From positions 1 to 64,000 of the forward strand of contig NZ_CAKMMG010000015.1 of assembly GCF_927798115.1 (NCBI RefSeq): a stretch of DNA of 64,000 nucleotides, in the 5' to 3' direction. Numbering within the stretch: position 1 is the first letter of the stretch; each line of letters starts with the position of its first letter. The notes below the pieces were generated by a model that searched no databases, was not told the origin of the DNA, and was given only the letters and a program-made list of their open reading frames with translations. Both the position numbers and the translations under genes were made by a program. This DNA comes from Paenibacillus auburnensis (lineage in GTDB: Bacteria > Bacillota > Bacilli > Paenibacillales > Paenibacillaceae). Positions 62,501-64,000 of the stretch are shown here, one piece after another.

Positions 62501-64000
62501 TTATTGTTCAGTCTCTACTTCTTTTTCCAGCGAAGGTGCAGCCGGAACATCTACTGTCGTAACTACAAGTTCACCATTCACCTCGTCAATTTTGAGGGAA
62601 TCGCCTTTCTTGATGTTGCCCTTCAGCAGTTCTTCGGAGAGACGGTCTTCAATATGCTTCTGAATCGCACGGCGGAGCGGACGTGCACCAAATGCCGGGT
62701 CATAGCCCTCTTTGGCCAGGAAGGCTTTACCGCCCTCAGTAAGCTCAAAGTCCACGTCGTACTCACGCAGCCGCTTGCGCAGCTCGTCGGACATGAGTGT
62801 TACGATTTCGGCAATATGTTTTTCCTCCAGGGAATGGAAGACGATGATCTCGTCAATCCGGTTCAGGAACTCAGGACGGAAGCTCTTCTTCAGCTCTTCC
62901 ATAACCTTGCCCTTCATGTTGCTGTAATCTGCTCCGGCATCCTGTACAGCGGTAAAGCCGAGTGTCGAATTCTTCTTGATCGCCTGTGCCCCTACGTTCG
63001 AAGTCAGGATAATCAATGTGTTGCGGAAATCGACTACGCGTCCTTTGGAATCGGTCAGACGGCCGTCTTCCAGCACCTGCAGCAGAATGTTGAATACTTC
63101 AGGGTGAGCCTTCTCGATTTCATCCAGCAATACTACGGAATAAGGCTTACGGCGTACCTTCTCAGTCAGCTGTCCGCCTTCTTCATATCCTACATATCCC
63201 GGAGGCGCCCCTACGAGACGGGACGTGGAGTGCTTCTCCATGTACTCCGACATATCGATGCGGATTACCGCGTTCTCATCGCCGAACATCGCCTCAGCAA
63301 GTGCACGGGCAAGCTCGGTTTTACCTACACCAGTTGGTCCAAGGAAGATAAAGGAGCCCATCGGACGCTTAGGATCCTTAAGACCTGCACGTGCCCGGCG
63401 CAGCGCCCGGCTGACAGCCTTCACAGCCTCATCCTGGCCGATTACGCGTTCGTGCAGCAGAGCCTCCATGTTGAGCAGCCGGTCTGTCTCCTCTTCCTTC
63501 AGCTTGCTGACCGGAATACCGGTCCAGCTGGCAACCACCTGAGCGATATCCTCCGGCGTAACCTGGGAATCGGTGCGACCCTGCTTTTCTTTCCATTGGT
63601 TCTTGGTTGTATCGAGCTCCTCACGGATTTTCTGCTCGGTATCCCGTAGTGCAGCTGCCTTCTCAAACTCCTGGCTCTGTACAGCAGAATCTTTCTCCTT
63701 GCGGATATCATCAAGGCGCATTTCCAGTTCCTTCAGATTCGGCGGAATCGTGTAAGAGTTGAGCCTTACCTTAGAGCCTGCCTCATCAATCAGGTCAATC
63801 GCTTTGTCCGGCAGGAACCGGTCTGGAATGTAACGGTCGGACAGCTTCACAGCTTCCACGATCGCTTCATCCGTAATCTTTACCCGGTGATGGGCTTCAT
63901 AACGGTCACGCAATCCGTAAAGGATCTGTACTGCTTCCTCCGGAGAAGGCTGATCCACCGTAATCGGCTGGAAGCGGCGCTCCAGGGCTGCGTCTTTTTC
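62501..64000 (-). CDS. clpC: ATP-dependent Clp protease ATPase subunit ClpC, C-terminal part
   Basis: The last 500 residues of ClpC are present; the gene continues past the right edge. The window begins within the first AAA module (EKDAALERRFQPITVDQPSP), followed by the coiled-coil/UVR linker (EMRLDDIRKEKDSAVQSQEF). Next is the second AAA module with GPTGVGKTEL (Walker A), LLDEIEKAHP (Walker B) and a D2 C-terminal domain. ClpC unfolds substrates for ClpP with help from MecA or McsB. ctsR, mcsA and mcsB are expected beyond the edge. Confidence 0.97.
   Translation of the reverse strand, partial: EKDAALERRFQPITVDQPSPEEAVQILYGLRDRYEAHHRVKITDEAIVEAVKLSDRYIPDRFLPDKAIDLIDEAGSKVRLNSYTIPPNLKELEMRLDDIRKEKDSAVQSQEFEKAAALRDTEQKIREELDTTKNQWKEKQGRTDSQVTPEDIAQVVASWTGIPVSKLKEEETDRLLNMEALLHERVIGQDEAVKAVSRALRRARAGLKDPKRPMGSFIFLGPTGVGKTELARALAEAMFGDENAVIRIDMSEYMEKHSTSRLVGAPPGYVGYEEGGQLTEKVRRKPYSVVLLDEIEKAHPEVFNILLQVLEDGRLTDSKGRVVDFRNTLIILTSNVGAQAIKKNSTLGFTAVQDAGADYSNMKGKVMEELKKSFRPEFLNRIDEIIVFHSLEEKHIAEIVTLMSDELRKRLREYDVDFELTEGGKAFLAKEGYDPAFGARPLRRAIQKHIEDRLSEELLKGNIKKGDSLKIDEVNGELVVTTVDVPAAPSLEKEVETEQ

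Overview
The window reads as a chromosomal segment of a Paenibacillus-type endospore-forming Bacillota. It carries the sporulation and germination genes pdaB, kbaA, gerD, cwlD and sigH. It also holds a Bacillus-like ribosomal supercluster, Bacilli-type cis elements (a cysteine T-box and an L10 leader) and strong AAGGAGG ribosome binding sites. Almost everything lies on the minus strand, so transcription runs from the right edge to the left.

Right to left: clpC (cut by the right edge), radA, disA and pssA; one unknown plus-strand gene; yacL, ispD, ispF, gltX, T-box, cysE, cysS, mrnC, rlmB, rae1 and sigH; then rpmG, secE, nusG, rplK, rplA, rplJ, rplL, ybxB-like, rpoB, rpoC, rplGB-like, rpsL, rpsG, fusA and tuf. 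This follows the B. subtilis order, apart from pssA and the plus-strand gene.

Between tuf and the S10 operon sits a four-gene oxygen-related island: a V4R-domain gene and a cupin gene (plus strand), an FNR-type regulator with four cysteines, and a HemAT-like globin chemoreceptor. A perfect FNR box lies in the divergent promoter region. The S10-spc-alpha cluster (rpsJ to rplQ) follows, then truA, rplM and rpsI. The ecfA1/ecfA2/ecfT genes usually found between rplQ and truA are absent.

Left of rpsI is an accessory stretch. It has a plus-strand XRE regulator and ImmA/IrrE metalloprotease pair, a divergent gene for a coiled-coil membrane protein resembling XhlA with operator-like palindromes at its promoter, and an assimilatory sulfate pair (cysH, sat). 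The conserved cwlD-salA-gerD-kbaA-pdaB spore group follows, interrupted by a PPK2 polyphosphate kinase. Last come a SpoIIM-family membrane protein, a small unknown gene and the promoter, leader and first 90 bases of a 16S rRNA gene.

The points most worth a second look are: the S12 protein with arginine at the classic streptomycin-resistance lysine; the XRE-ImmA-XhlA-like switch with an operator inside the promoter spacer; the FNR/HemAT/V4R/cupin island; a hairpin that would hide the cwlD ribosome binding site in read-through mRNA; an apparent CTG start for kbaA; and a structured leader with competing pairings between rplQ and truA.
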